This document shows, in pieces, positions 1-8,361 of a stretch of DNA of 57,394 bases. A model generated the notes under the pieces. It was not told the DNA's origin. It saw only the letters and a list, made by a program, of their open reading frames with translations, and searched no databases. Source of the stretch: Wenzhouxiangellaceae bacterium (GTDB taxonomy: Bacteria > Pseudomonadota > Gammaproteobacteria > Xanthomonadales > Wenzhouxiangellaceae). The stretch lies in the NCBI GenBank assembly GCA_007695005.1, contig REEQ01000077.1, positions 1-57,394 of the forward strand, written 5' to 3'. The stretch's first letter is position 1. Every line of letters begins with the position of its first letter. The position numbers and the translations under genes were made by a program.

Positions 1-56
1 CCGAGGCAAGGGGGGAACCTCGGCCACGATCCGGATGGGGAAGGGGGGAACCCCGG
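1..56. repeat. Two G-rich direct repeat units with hairpin potential
   Basis: A 16-base unit of the form AAGGGGGGAACCYCGG occurs at 8-23 and 41-56 with one mismatch. The first copy can fold: CCGAGG at 1-6 pairs with CCTCGG at 18-23. The second has GGGG at 37-40 facing CCCC at 51-54. It may be the end of an intergenic array or a terminator of a gene outside the window; the left edge cuts it, so its extent is unknown. The rest of 57-280 has no gene I can support. Confidence 0.45.
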
Positions 57-201
57 TCCGGAAGTCCAATTCTAGACAGTCGAACTGCAGAGTCAAGATT
101 GAATTTTGATTTTTGTGATCGGGATCGCAAAAAAAGGCGATTTTCAGTCATGTTCGGCTGGAACGCGGCGGCTCTGACGGCACATGAACACAGGCCGGCG
201 T

Positions 202-207
202 TATAAT
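202..207 (+). promoter_or_regulatory. Candidate -10 box upstream of acyl-CoA dehydrogenase
   Basis: A perfect TATAAT lies in the GC-rich leader about 75 bases before the acyl-CoA dehydrogenase start. No good -35 hexamer is seen at the usual 16-18 base distance; the closest, CTGACG at 174-179, is too far. A transcription start near 214 would give a leader of about 67 bases. This is inferred from the hexamer only. Confidence 0.35.
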
Positions 208-280
208 TACGGCCTGCGTCTTGCTTCCTCAAGGCTTTCCAGAATCCGCTTGTTTTTCCACATAAGGCTATCTCCTGTTT

Positions 281-1444
281 ATGGATTTCAAACTGACCGA
301 AGAGCAACAAATGATCCAGGATACGGCGCGGGACTTCGCCCGTTCGACGATCGCGCCGGTGGCCGCCGAGTTCGATGCCTCTGGCGAGTTTCCGCTGGAG
401 AATATCCGCAAGATGGGTGAGCTGGGCCTGATGGGGATCGAAGTGCCGGATGGCTATGGCGGCGCCGGCCTGGACACGATCGGGTACGTGCTTGCGATGA
501 TCGAGGTCTGTGCTGCCGATGCGGCCCATGGCACCATCATGTCTGTCAATAACTCACTGTTTTGCAATGGCATCCTCAAATATGGCAGTGAGGAACAAAA
601 GCAGAAGTACGTTCGAGCCATCGCCACCGGTGCCGAAATTGGTGCCTATGCGCTGACTGAGCCGCAGTCGGGATCTGATGCGTCAACGATGAAGTCGCGC
701 GCCGTGCTGAGTGACGACGGCACGCATTATCTGATCAATGCGCGCAAGTCCTGGATTACTTCGGGGCCTTATGCGCGCTATCTGGTGCTGTTCGCGTCGA
801 CCGATCCGGAAGCGGGCGCCCGTGGTATCACCGCTTTCCTGATTGATACCGAACGCGATGGTTTCCATCGCGGCAAGACCGAACCCAAGCTTGGCATTCG
901 TGCCTCGGCGACCTGTGAGGTGGAGTTGACCGACTATCGCTGCCCGGTGGAGGATCGGCTGGGCAAGGAAGGTGAGGGCTTCAAAATCGCCATGTCGGTG
1001 CTGGATGCCGGGCGCATCGGCATTGCCGCCCAGGCGGTAGGTATTGCCCAGGCTGCCTATGAGGCGAGCATTGCCTACGCCCGAGAGCGCAAGGCCTTTG
1101 GTCGCGAAATCGGCACTTTCCAGATGATTCAGGCCAAGATTGCGGACATGAAGACGCGCCTGGAAGCGGCTCGCCTGCTGACCTTGCGTGCTGCCTGGGC
1201 AAAAATGGAATCGGAAAGGACCGGTGCTCGCATTACCGTCGATGGCTCTATGGCCAAGCTGTTTGCTTCTGAAGCGGCGATGTGGATTGCGCACCAGGCG
1301 GTGCAGCTCCACGGCGGCATGGGTTACAGCAAGGAAATGCCTGTGGAGCGCTATTTCCGGGATGCCAAGATTACAGAGATATACGAAGGGACCAGCGAAA
1401 TCCAGCGGATGGTGATTGCCAGGTCCGAGACCGGGTTGCGCTGA
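281..1444 (+). CDS. Acyl-CoA dehydrogenase
   Basis: FAD-dependent acyl-CoA dehydrogenase of 387 residues, the usual length for short-chain or branched-chain family members. It would oxidise an acyl-CoA to the 2-enoyl-CoA in the cytoplasm and pass electrons to electron-transfer flavoprotein. Seen in the protein: the N-terminal helical domain, the FAD-binding signature AYALTEPQSGSD near residue 125, the ITSG stretch of the middle beta domain, and near the C-terminus the ITEIYEGTSEIQRMVIAR block containing the catalytic-base glutamate of the short-chain class. The ATG at 281 gives the standard MDFxLTEEQQ beginning. Only a weak AAGG lies upstream. The next gene, glutamate dehydrogenase, follows after 63 bases on the same strand, so amino-acid or fatty-acid catabolism is plausible. 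Exact chain-length specificity cannot be read from sequence. Confidence 0.93.
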   Translation: MDFKLTEEQQMIQDTARDFARSTIAPVAAEFDASGEFPLENIRKMGELGLMGIEVPDGYGGAGLDTIGYVLAMIEVCAADAAHGTIMSVNNSLFCNGILKYGSEEQKQKYVRAIATGAEIGAYALTEPQSGSDASTMKSRAVLSDDGTHYLINARKSWITSGPYARYLVLFASTDPEAGARGITAFLIDTERDGFHRGKTEPKLGIRASATCEVELTDYRCPVEDRLGKEGEGFKIAMSVLDAGRIGIAAQAVGIAQAAYEASIAYARERKAFGREIGTFQMIQAKIADMKTRLEAARLLTLRAAWAKMESERTGARITVDGSMAKLFASEAAMWIAHQAVQLHGGMGYSKEMPVERYFRDAKITEIYEGTSEIQRMVIARSETGLR

Positions 1445-1507
1445 AGTCGGCGCCAGCCTTTCTAACGGGGTTACGCCGGATCGGGTCCGGCTTTCAGGGT
1501 CAGGGTC

Positions 1508-4500
1508 ATGACGACAGAAGAAAAACAGGGCGGCCGCCATCTCGAGGCCGTTGAAGACAAGATTCGCCAGGGCAAGGGTAGTGAGCAGGCGGTCATCTTT
1601 TCTCGCCAGCTGCTGCGTCGGGTGCCGGCCGCCGAGCTGGACGAGGTTGAACCGTCGGACCATGCGGCCCTGGCCAGGGATTTCTACGAATTTGCTCGCC
1701 AGCGCATGCCCGGCGACGTCAAGTTCCGGGTGTTCAACCCGGACGCGGCGCGTCATGGATGGGAAAGTAGTCATACCGTTCTCGAAATCATCAATGATGA
1801 CAAGCCCTTTCTGGTTGACTCGGTGGTTCTGGCCTTGTCCGAGCTGGGCTTGTCTGCCCACCTGATCATCCACCCGGTGATGCGGATGCGTCGCGATCCG
1901 GGTGGCCACTTGCTCGAAGTGTGCGATAACGATGACGCGGATGGTCGCGCCGAATCGTTGATGCATGTGCAGATCGACCGCCAGACCTATCCTGAGAGCC
2001 TGGCCAGGATCGAGTCGCGCATTCTGGCCGGCTTGAATGATGTCCGCCGCGCCGTCGAGGACTGGCAGCCGATGCTTGACCGGGTTCGCCTGATCACCGA
2101 TGAGCTGGCCGAGACGCACGCAGCGATGGGTGAAGCGGCGATTGCCGAGGCCCGGGATTTCTTCCAGTGGCTGGCCAATGATCACTTCACTTTTCTCGGC
2201 TACCGGGAGTACGTGATCGAGGAAGGGGCGGACGGCAGGGTGCTGACTCCTTTAAGCGAGAGCGGTCTGGGCATCATGCATCCAGAGCATCGACCCGCAC
2301 CGGTGCGTAAGCTCAAGGACTTGAATCGTGGTGGATCAGCGCCTTCGATCGACGATCCGATCATCATCACCAAGACCAATGCCCTGTCCACCGTCCATCG
2401 CGGTGGCTACATGGACTACATCTCGGTGTTGTATTTCGATGATGCCGGCAAGGTGGTCAGCGAAAAGCGTCTTATCGGGTTGTTTACCTCCAACGCCTAC
2501 ATCCGGCGCTGTTCCGATACGCCGCTGGTGCGTCGAAAGGTCAGTGATGTGCTGGCCAACTCGGGCTTGCGGCCGGGTTCACATGCCGGCAAGGCCCTGG
2601 TTCACATCCTCGAGACGCTGCCACGTGATGAATTGTTCCAGGCCTCCAGCGAAGAGTTGCTGGAGCTGTGCTTCGGCATTCTCGATCTCCAGGAACGCAG
2701 CCAGATCCGCCTGTTCGTGCGCCGCGAGCGATTCGGACGTTTTTTTTCCTGCCTTGTGTTCATCCCGCGTGATCGCTTCAATACGGAAAACCGGGAGCGC
2801 ATTCAGTCCATCCTGAAGCGCGCATTGAAGGGCGAGCGCCTGGATTTTGCGATTCAGGTCGGTGAGTCCAAGCTCGCCAGGGTCCACCTGATCGTGCGCA
2901 CACGCGGCAGTGAAACCGTGGAATTCGACATTGCCGAGATCGAGAGTCGGATCAAGCAGGCGATTCGTTCCTGGAGCGATGAGCTGACCGAGCTGCTGGT
3001 ACGCGAGCACGGCGAAGAGCAGGGGCTTGAGCTGGCACGTCGCTTCGGCAAGGCCTTTCCGGCCTCCTACATGGAGGAAGTGTCTCCCAGCGTGGCGGCG
3101 TATGACGTGGTCAATGTGTCCAGACTGCGCGATTTCGATGATCTGCGCATGAGCCTGTACAAGCCCCGTCTCAAAGGGCAGGGCATGGCCCGCTTCAAGC
3201 TGTTCAAACATGATGCGCCGATCCTGCTGAGCGACGTGCTGCCGATGCTGGAAAACCTGGGCATGCGGATTGTCTCCGAGCGGCCCTATGAGCTCAAGCT
3301 GGCCGAGGGTCATCGGGTCTGGATCCAGGACTTTGACATGCGCCTGCCGGACGGCCAGGATCTGCGCCTGGAGCTGATCCGCGACAAGTTTCAGACAGCA
3401 TTCGAGCAGACATGGCGCGGGCACTGCGAGAACGATGGTTTCAATCGCCTGGTCCTGCGCGCCAACCTGGATTGGCGCCAGGTGGCGATGCTGCGGGCCT
3501 GTTGCAAGTACCTGCTGCAAACCGGCATACCGTTTTCGCAGTCCTACATGGAGCAAACCCTGGCGGCATGGCCGCTGGTGGCGCGACTGTTGGTCGAATT
3601 CTTTGAAGCTCGCTTCGATCCGGCCCGCGAGCAGGCCGGCAAGACGCAGCGCGTAGCTGCTCGCAAGGCCCTTGAGAATCAATGTCGCCAGCTCGCTGCC
3701 GGCTACAGTGACGAGGTCTTGAGCGAATTGCTGGACGAAACCTATCGGCAGCGTGAAAACGCGGCCGAAGCGGTGAATGTCATGATCATTCGACGCACCA
3801 TACTGCGGGCGATCGACAGCGTGACATCGGCAGACCAGGATCGCATCCTGCGTGCCTTCTATGACTTGATCCGCGCCATGCTGCGGACCAACGTTTACCA
3901 GCAGGATGATCGTGGCGAATTCCGTGGGTACCTGAGCTTCAAACTGGATTCTTCGGTCGTGCCCGATTTGCCGCCACCGCGCCCGTTCCGCGAAATTTTC
4001 GTCTATTCGCCCCGCGTAGAAGGCATTCACCTGCGCGGCGGCAAGGTCGCCCGGGGCGGTCTGCGCTGGTCGGATCGCCGCGAGGATTTTCGCACCGAAG
4101 TTCTGGGCCTGATGCGGGCCCAAAGCGTCAAGAACACAATGATCGTGCCCGTTGGTGCCAAGGGTGGCTTCGTGGTCAAGCAGCCGCCCGAGGACGAGGG
4201 CCGGGACAAGCTGATGGCCGAGGTGGTGTATTGCTATCGCAGCTTCATCAGCGGTTTGCTCGACATCACCGACAATCTTGACGGGGAGACGGTGATTCCG
4301 CCGCTCCAGGTGCTGCGCAAGGATGACGAGGACGATCCCTACCTGGTCGTCGCTGCGGACAAGGGTACGGCGACCTTTTCCGATATCGCCAACGCCATTT
4401 CCAGCGAGTACGGGTTCTGGCTGGACGATGCCTTCGCCTCGGGCGGCTCCAACGGTTATGACCACAAAAAGATGGGCATTACCGCCAAGGGTGCCTGGGA

Positions 4501-6451
4501 GTCGGTCAAGCGTCACTTCCGCGAACTGGGTCTGGACACCCAGAGTGAGGATTTCAGCGTGGTCGGCATCGGCGACATGGCCGGTGATGTATTTGGTAAT
4601 GGCATGCTGCTGTCGGAGCATATTCGCCTGAAGGCGGCCTTCAACCACATGCACATTTTCCTGGACCCCGAGCCTGACGCAGCGCGCAGCTTCGCCGAGC
4701 GCAAACGCCTGTTCGAGCTGCCGCGTTCGACCTGGGCCGACTATGACGAGGCACTGATTTCCGAAGGTGGTGGTATTTACTCGCGTCAGGCCAAGTCCAT
4801 TCCGATTTCGCCGCAGGTGCGTGAGTGGCTGGGGCTGGAAGCCGACAGTCTGGCGCCCCACGAGCTGATCCGAGAACTGCTCAAGTCGCCGGTGGACCTG
4901 CTCTGGAATGGCGGCATTGGAACCTATGTCAAGGGACGATCGCAGAGCAATGCGGATGTCGGTGACCTGGCCAACAACCTGGTCAGAGTGAACGGCAGCG
5001 AGCTGCGTTGTCGCGTCGTGGGCGAAGGCGGCAATCTGGGTTTCACCCAGCTCGGACGGATCGAGTTTGCCCTGGGCGGTGGTCGCATCAATACCGATTT
5101 CATCGATAACTCGGCGGGCGTTGATTGTTCCGACCATGAGGTCAACATCAAAATCTTGCTCAACCTCGCCGTGGAGCGCGGTTTGCTGGATGGTGCCGGA
5201 CGAAACAGCCTGCTGAAGGAGATGACTGATGAGGTTGCTTCACTGGTCCTGCGCAGCAACTACCTGCAAACCCAGGCGCTGAGCATGATGGAGAATCTCA
5301 CCAGCGCTCGATTGGGTTCCGAGGCCCATTTCATCGCCATGCTGGAGCGCCAGGGTGTCATCGATCGGGATCTCGAGCAGTTGCCGGACGAGGAAGCGCT
5401 GCGTGAGCGCGTTGCCCGCGGCCAGGGGCTGACCCGGCCGGAGCTGTCGCTGTTGTTGTCCTACGCCAAGATCACGCTGTACAAGGAGTTGCTGGATTCC
5501 GATGTGCCTGAGGATCCTTACCTGTCGCGAGAGCTTGAGGACTATTTCCCCGCGCCACTGCGCAAGCGCTTCAGCGAGCTGATGCCGGAGCATCGCCTGT
5601 GGCGAGAGATCATTGCTACCAAGGTCACCAACTCCATTGTCAACCGGATGGGTGCCCACTTTGCGATGCGAATTCGCGAGGATACCGGTGCCAACTCAGC
5701 TACTGTGGCCAAGGCCTATACCGTGGCCCGTGAAATCTTCAAGGCGCGCGAATTCTGGGGCGATGTCGAAGCACTGGATACCAAAGTGCCGGCCCGAAGA
5801 CAGACTGAAGTCGTGCTCGAGATGTGGAATCTGCTGCGTCAGATGACCCGGCGCATGATCGCCTTGCCTGGCGGCTATGGCATTGATATTTCGAGCAAGG
5901 TCGAGCACTTTCTGCCGGGGATTGAGGCCTATGCCGAGTGCCTTGAATCTGTGCTGGGTGATGAGCTGCTGCAACGCCTGCGCGAACGCAGCAGGGAACT
6001 GGTCGATGCCGGATTCCCGGAGGCATTGGCTCGCCGTGCAGCCAGCCTGCGTTACATGCATTCGGCGCTGGACATCGTCGATGAGGCCCGTAACCACGAT
6101 CTGCCTGTCGAGCAGGTGGCCCGGATTTATTTTGATCTGCTTGATCGGCTGTGTCTGAAGTGGTTGCGTGGGCAGGTGGAAAGCCTGCCGGTAGAGCGTC
6201 AATGGCACGCCCATGCGCGCGGCAATCTGCGCGACGAGCTGTTCAGCTACCATCGCCAGCTGACCAGACGGGTGCTGACCGAGGTCGGATCGGAAAAGCG
6301 TCCGGTGTCGACCTGGTTCGAGCGTTACCAGGCAGAGTCTGACCGGGTGGCGATGATGCTTGAAGAAATGCGAAACACCAACGCGTCGGATTACCCATCC
6401 ATGCAGGTGGCGATCAAAGGCCTGGCCCAACTGCTCAACGCGACCGCCTGA
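1508..6451 (+). CDS. gdhB: NAD-specific glutamate dehydrogenase, large type
   Basis: A 1647-residue protein of the large (about 180 kDa) NAD-dependent glutamate dehydrogenase family, which converts glutamate to 2-oxoglutarate and ammonium in amino-acid catabolism. The family has a long N-terminal regulatory part with ACT-like modules, a central catalytic domain and a helical C-terminal region. Here the catalytic core lies roughly at residues 800-1250, with the lysine-containing GAKGGFVVK near residue 883 and the dinucleotide-binding GIGDMAGDVFGNG near 1020. Length matches the family, with no frameshift. The ATG at 1508 starts MTTEEKQGGRH. Its stop overlaps the start of NAD kinase by one base (TGATG), suggesting translational coupling. 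A very long open frame on the opposite strand (2579-5137) is a high-GC shadow. Confidence 0.95.
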   Translation: MTTEEKQGGRHLEAVEDKIRQGKGSEQAVIFSRQLLRRVPAAELDEVEPSDHAALARDFYEFARQRMPGDVKFRVFNPDAARHGWESSHTVLEIINDDKPFLVDSVVLALSELGLSAHLIIHPVMRMRRDPGGHLLEVCDNDDADGRAESLMHVQIDRQTYPESLARIESRILAGLNDVRRAVEDWQPMLDRVRLITDELAETHAAMGEAAIAEARDFFQWLANDHFTFLGYREYVIEEGADGRVLTPLSESGLGIMHPEHRPAPVRKLKDLNRGGSAPSIDDPIIITKTNALSTVHRGGYMDYISVLYFDDAGKVVSEKRLIGLFTSNAYIRRCSDTPLVRRKVSDVLANSGLRPGSHAGKALVHILETLPRDELFQASSEELLELCFGILDLQERSQIRLFVRRERFGRFFSCLVFIPRDRFNTENRERIQSILKRALKGERLDFAIQVGESKLARVHLIVRTRGSETVEFDIAEIESRIKQAIRSWSDELTELLVREHGEEQGLELARRFGKAFPASYMEEVSPSVAAYDVVNVSRLRDFDDLRMSLYKPRLKGQGMARFKLFKHDAPILLSDVLPMLENLGMRIVSERPYELKLAEGHRVWIQDFDMRLPDGQDLRLELIRDKFQTAFEQTWRGHCENDGFNRLVLRANLDWRQVAMLRACCKYLLQTGIPFSQSYMEQTLAAWPLVARLLVEFFEARFDPAREQAGKTQRVAARKALENQCRQLAAGYSDEVLSELLDETYRQRENAAEAVNVMIIRRTILRAIDSVTSADQDRILRAFYDLIRAMLRTNVYQQDDRGEFRGYLSFKLDSSVVPDLPPPRPFREIFVYSPRVEGIHLRGGKVARGGLRWSDRREDFRTEVLGLMRAQSVKNTMIVPVGAKGGFVVKQPPEDEGRDKLMAEVVYCYRSFISGLLDITDNLDGETVIPPLQVLRKDDEDDPYLVVAADKGTATFSDIANAISSEYGFWLDDAFASGGSNGYDHKKMGITAKGAWESVKRHFRELGLDTQSEDFSVVGIGDMAGDVFGNGMLLSEHIRLKAAFNHMHIFLDPEPDAARSFAERKRLFELPRSTWADYDEALISEGGGIYSRQAKSIPISPQVREWLGLEADSLAPHELIRELLKSPVDLLWNGGIGTYVKGRSQSNADVGDLANNLVRVNGSELRCRVVGEGGNLGFTQLGRIEFALGGGRINTDFIDNSAGVDCSDHEVNIKILLNLAVERGLLDGAGRNSLLKEMTDEVASLVLRSNYLQTQALSMMENLTSARLGSEAHFIAMLERQGVIDRDLEQLPDEEALRERVARGQGLTRPELSLLLSYAKITLYKELLDSDVPEDPYLSRELEDYFPAPLRKRFSELMPEHRLWREIIATKVTNSIVNRMGAHFAMRIREDTGANSATVAKAYTVAREIFKAREFWGDVEALDTKVPARRQTEVVLEMWNLLRQMTRRMIALPGGYGIDISSKVEHFLPGIEAYAECLESVLGDELLQRLRERSRELVDAGFPEALARRAASLRYMHSALDIVDEARNHDLPVEQVARIYFDLLDRLCLKWLRGQVESLPVERQWHAHARGNLRDELFSYHRQLTRRVLTEVGSEKRPVSTWFERYQAESDRVAMMLEEMRNTNASDYPSMQVAIKGLAQLLNATA

Positions 6452-7221
6452 TGCAGCGCCCGCCAGCCATGGCCTTCCTTGCCAGCGAGCATGAAGGTTC
6501 GGCAGAGGCCCTGGCGTGGCTGGAGGGGCAGTATGGTAGCGTGTCGCCGCGTGAAGCGGACGTGCTGGTTGTGCTGGGGGGCGATGGTTTCATGCTGCAC
6601 ATTCTGCATGAGCATGCCGACCTGGGTTTGCCGGTATTCGGCATGCGCCTGGGCGATGTCGGCTTTCTCATGAACCGCTATGTCCCGGAGGATCTGTCGG
6701 CAAGAATCGCTGCGGCCCGAATGGTCGAGCTCAATCCACTGCGCATGAACGCAGTGGATCGTGCGGGGCGGGAATACTCGGCGGTGGCGATCAACGAGGT
6801 TTCGCTGTTGCGCCAGACCAGCCAGGCGGCCCAGCTTCGCATCCTGGTCAATGGCCGTGAGCGGGTTGGGCGCCTGGTTGCCGATGGCGCCCTGGTGGCT
6901 ACGGCCGCCGGGTCGACAGCCTACAACCTGTCGGCGCACGGCCCGATTCTTCCCTTGGGCACCGAGGCCGTGGTGCTGACACCGATCAGCCCGTTCCGAC
7001 CGCGGCGCTGGCAGGGCGCCATCCTGCCGGCCAGTGCGGTAATTCGCTTCGAGATCCTGCAGGCTGATCGGCGTCCGGTCAGCGCCACTGCTGACTATGA
7101 TGAGTTCCGCGATGTCGTCTGGGTGGAAATTCGTCAGCACGAGAGTATCCGCCATCGCTTGTTGTTCGATCCCGAGCATTCGCTGGAAGAGCGGATTCTG
7201 AACGAGCAGTTTCTGTCGTGA
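6451..7221 (+). CDS. nadK: NAD kinase
   Basis: ATP-dependent NAD kinase, which phosphorylates NAD to NADP in the cytoplasm. The 256-residue length suits the short bacterial form. The diagnostic GGDG motif appears as VLVVLGGDGFML near residue 45, and the second conserved block as VADGALVATAAGSTAYNLSAHGPI near residues 145-168, in the expected glycine-rich, Thr-Ala-Tyr-Asn arrangement. The ATG at 6451 shares a base with the stop of glutamate dehydrogenase, so the two are probably translated from one message. This puts an NAD-consuming catabolic enzyme and the enzyme setting the NAD/NADP balance in one unit. Confidence 0.93.
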   Translation: MQRPPAMAFLASEHEGSAEALAWLEGQYGSVSPREADVLVVLGGDGFMLHILHEHADLGLPVFGMRLGDVGFLMNRYVPEDLSARIAAARMVELNPLRMNAVDRAGREYSAVAINEVSLLRQTSQAAQLRILVNGRERVGRLVADGALVATAAGSTAYNLSAHGPILPLGTEAVVLTPISPFRPRRWQGAILPASAVIRFEILQADRRPVSATADYDEFRDVVWVEIRQHESIRHRLLFDPEHSLEERILNEQFLS

Positions 7222-7229
7222 AGAGCAGG

Positions 7230-7322
7230 AACAAGGAAAAAGGATCAAGGCTCGAGGATCAAGGTTTTCCTTGCACCTTGCACCTTGATCCTGTTCCCTT
7301 GTTCCTTGAACCTTGATCCTTG
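7230..7322. repeat. Inverted and direct CAAGG-type intergenic element
   Basis: The gap between NAD kinase and the nucleotidase is almost entirely a repeat. An imperfect 21-base arm at 7230-7250 is inverted at 7283-7303 (about 19 of 21 positions match). The core GGATCAAGG occurs at 7242-7250 and 7256-7264, and its complement CCTTGATCC at 7283-7291 and near 7311-7320, with further CCTTG units between. The RNA could form a long stem. The 3' end runs into the possible TTG start of the next gene at 7320, a reason to prefer a later ATG there. Confidence 0.7.
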
Positions 7323-7328
7323 GCGCGG

Positions 7329-8246
7329 ATGAATGAAATGAGTAATCGAGAGTTCAACCCCGGCCCCCTGATGATCGGGATATCCTCCCGCGCCCTGTTT
7401 GATCTTGATGCCAGTCACAAGGTCTACGAGGAGGGTGGTCTGGAGGCCTACATGGATTACCAGCGCGAGCGTGAGAATGAGGTGCTTCAGCCGGGTGTTG
7501 CCTACAACCTGGCTCAAAAGTTGCTGGCCTTGAACGGTGACGGCATGGATCATCCCGGGGTCGAGGTCATCCTGATGTCGCGCAACAGCGCTGACACGGG
7601 CTTGCGCATTTTCAATTCCATCGAGCACTACGGGCTTGATGTCCAGCGCGCCGTATTCACCAATGGTGCCAGCCCTTCTCAGTACATCGAACCGGCGGGC
7701 GTGCAGCTGTTTCTTTCGGCCAATGATGACGATGTGCGCCGGGTTCTGATGGCCGGCTATGCGGCCGCAACCATTCTGCCGTCGGCTACGCGCGAAAACC
7801 GTTCCGGTCAGTTGCGCCTGGCCTTCGACGGCGACGCCGTGATCTTTTCCGATGAGGCCGAGCGGGTCTACAAGGAGCAGGGGCTGGCAGCCTTTTCCGA
7901 CAGCGAAAAGCGCTCGGCGGAAAACCCGCTGGCGGCCGGGCCATTCAAACGCGTGCTCGAAGGCATCCAGCGTATTCAGTCAGCCTATCCACTGGAAGAA
8001 AACCCGATTCGGACTGCTCTGATTACGGCACGCTCGGCACCGGCGCACAAGCGCGTTATCCTGACCCTGCGGGCCTGGGGCATTCGCGTCGATGAGGCCC
8101 TGTTTCTGGGTGGACGTGACAAGGCGCCATTTCTGCGCGCCTTTGGTGCAGATATCTTCTTTGATGATCAGCAGATACATTGCTCGACGGCCAGCAGGGA
8201 AGTGGCGACGGGACATGTGCCGCATGGGGTGGCGAATGAGCGGTGA
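7329..8246 (+). CDS. Cytosolic-type 5'-nucleotidase
   Basis: About 305 residues resembling the cytosolic 5'-nucleotidase family (NT5C1-like), which dephosphorylates nucleoside 5'-monophosphates. Recognisable blocks are IGISSRALFDLDASHKVYEE at the N-terminus, VEVILMSRNSADTGLRIFNS near residue 80, and the C-terminal LGGRDKAPFLRAFGADIFFDDQ, which has the acidic residues typical of this haloacid-dehalogenase-like fold. No signal peptide is seen. Start choice is uncertain: TTG at 7320 lies in the repeat, and ATG codons at 7329 and 7338 are both possible. It may share a transcript with NAD kinase, in which case it belongs to a nucleotide-turnover group. Substrate preference cannot be told from sequence. 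Confidence 0.82.
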   Translation: MNEMSNREFNPGPLMIGISSRALFDLDASHKVYEEGGLEAYMDYQRERENEVLQPGVAYNLAQKLLALNGDGMDHPGVEVILMSRNSADTGLRIFNSIEHYGLDVQRAVFTNGASPSQYIEPAGVQLFLSANDDDVRRVLMAGYAAATILPSATRENRSGQLRLAFDGDAVIFSDEAERVYKEQGLAAFSDSEKRSAENPLAAGPFKRVLEGIQRIQSAYPLEENPIRTALITARSAPAHKRVILTLRAWGIRVDEALFLGGRDKAPFLRAFGADIFFDDQQIHCSTASREVATGHVPHGVANER

Positions 8247-8300
8247 GGGAGGGAAGATAAGGAAAGGGAACGGGATTGGTTTTTTGGGTTTTGCTGCTTG
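8247..8300. repeat. Purine-rich intergenic stretch
   Basis: Directly after the nucleotidase stop the + strand is a run of G and A (GGGAGGGAAGATAAGG, then GAAAGGGAACGGG), followed by a T-rich run at 8279-8292. A similar GGGAAAGTAAGGAAAG sequence is found on the minus strand at about 52107-52122, between prs and the second YfcC carrier. It may be a degenerate dispersed element or a weak terminator; the poly-T run could end transcription. Confidence 0.35.
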
Positions 8301-8361
8301 TCTGAAGACTTGATGGGCGGCCGAAGTGTTCAAGCAGTTTTTTGATGGAAAGTACAAACAT

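Noticed and set aside
683-2185. Minus-strand open frame of 500 codons spanning acyl-CoA dehydrogenase and the start of glutamate dehydrogenase
   Set aside because: It overlaps two well supported genes and their intergenic region, has no known motif and is a shadow of codon bias.
2579-5137. Long open frame on the minus strand opposite glutamate dehydrogenase (852 codons)
   Set aside because: It lies wholly opposite a certain gene, has no recognisable domain, and shows the low-complexity His/Gln/Leu-rich composition of a high-GC antisense shadow.
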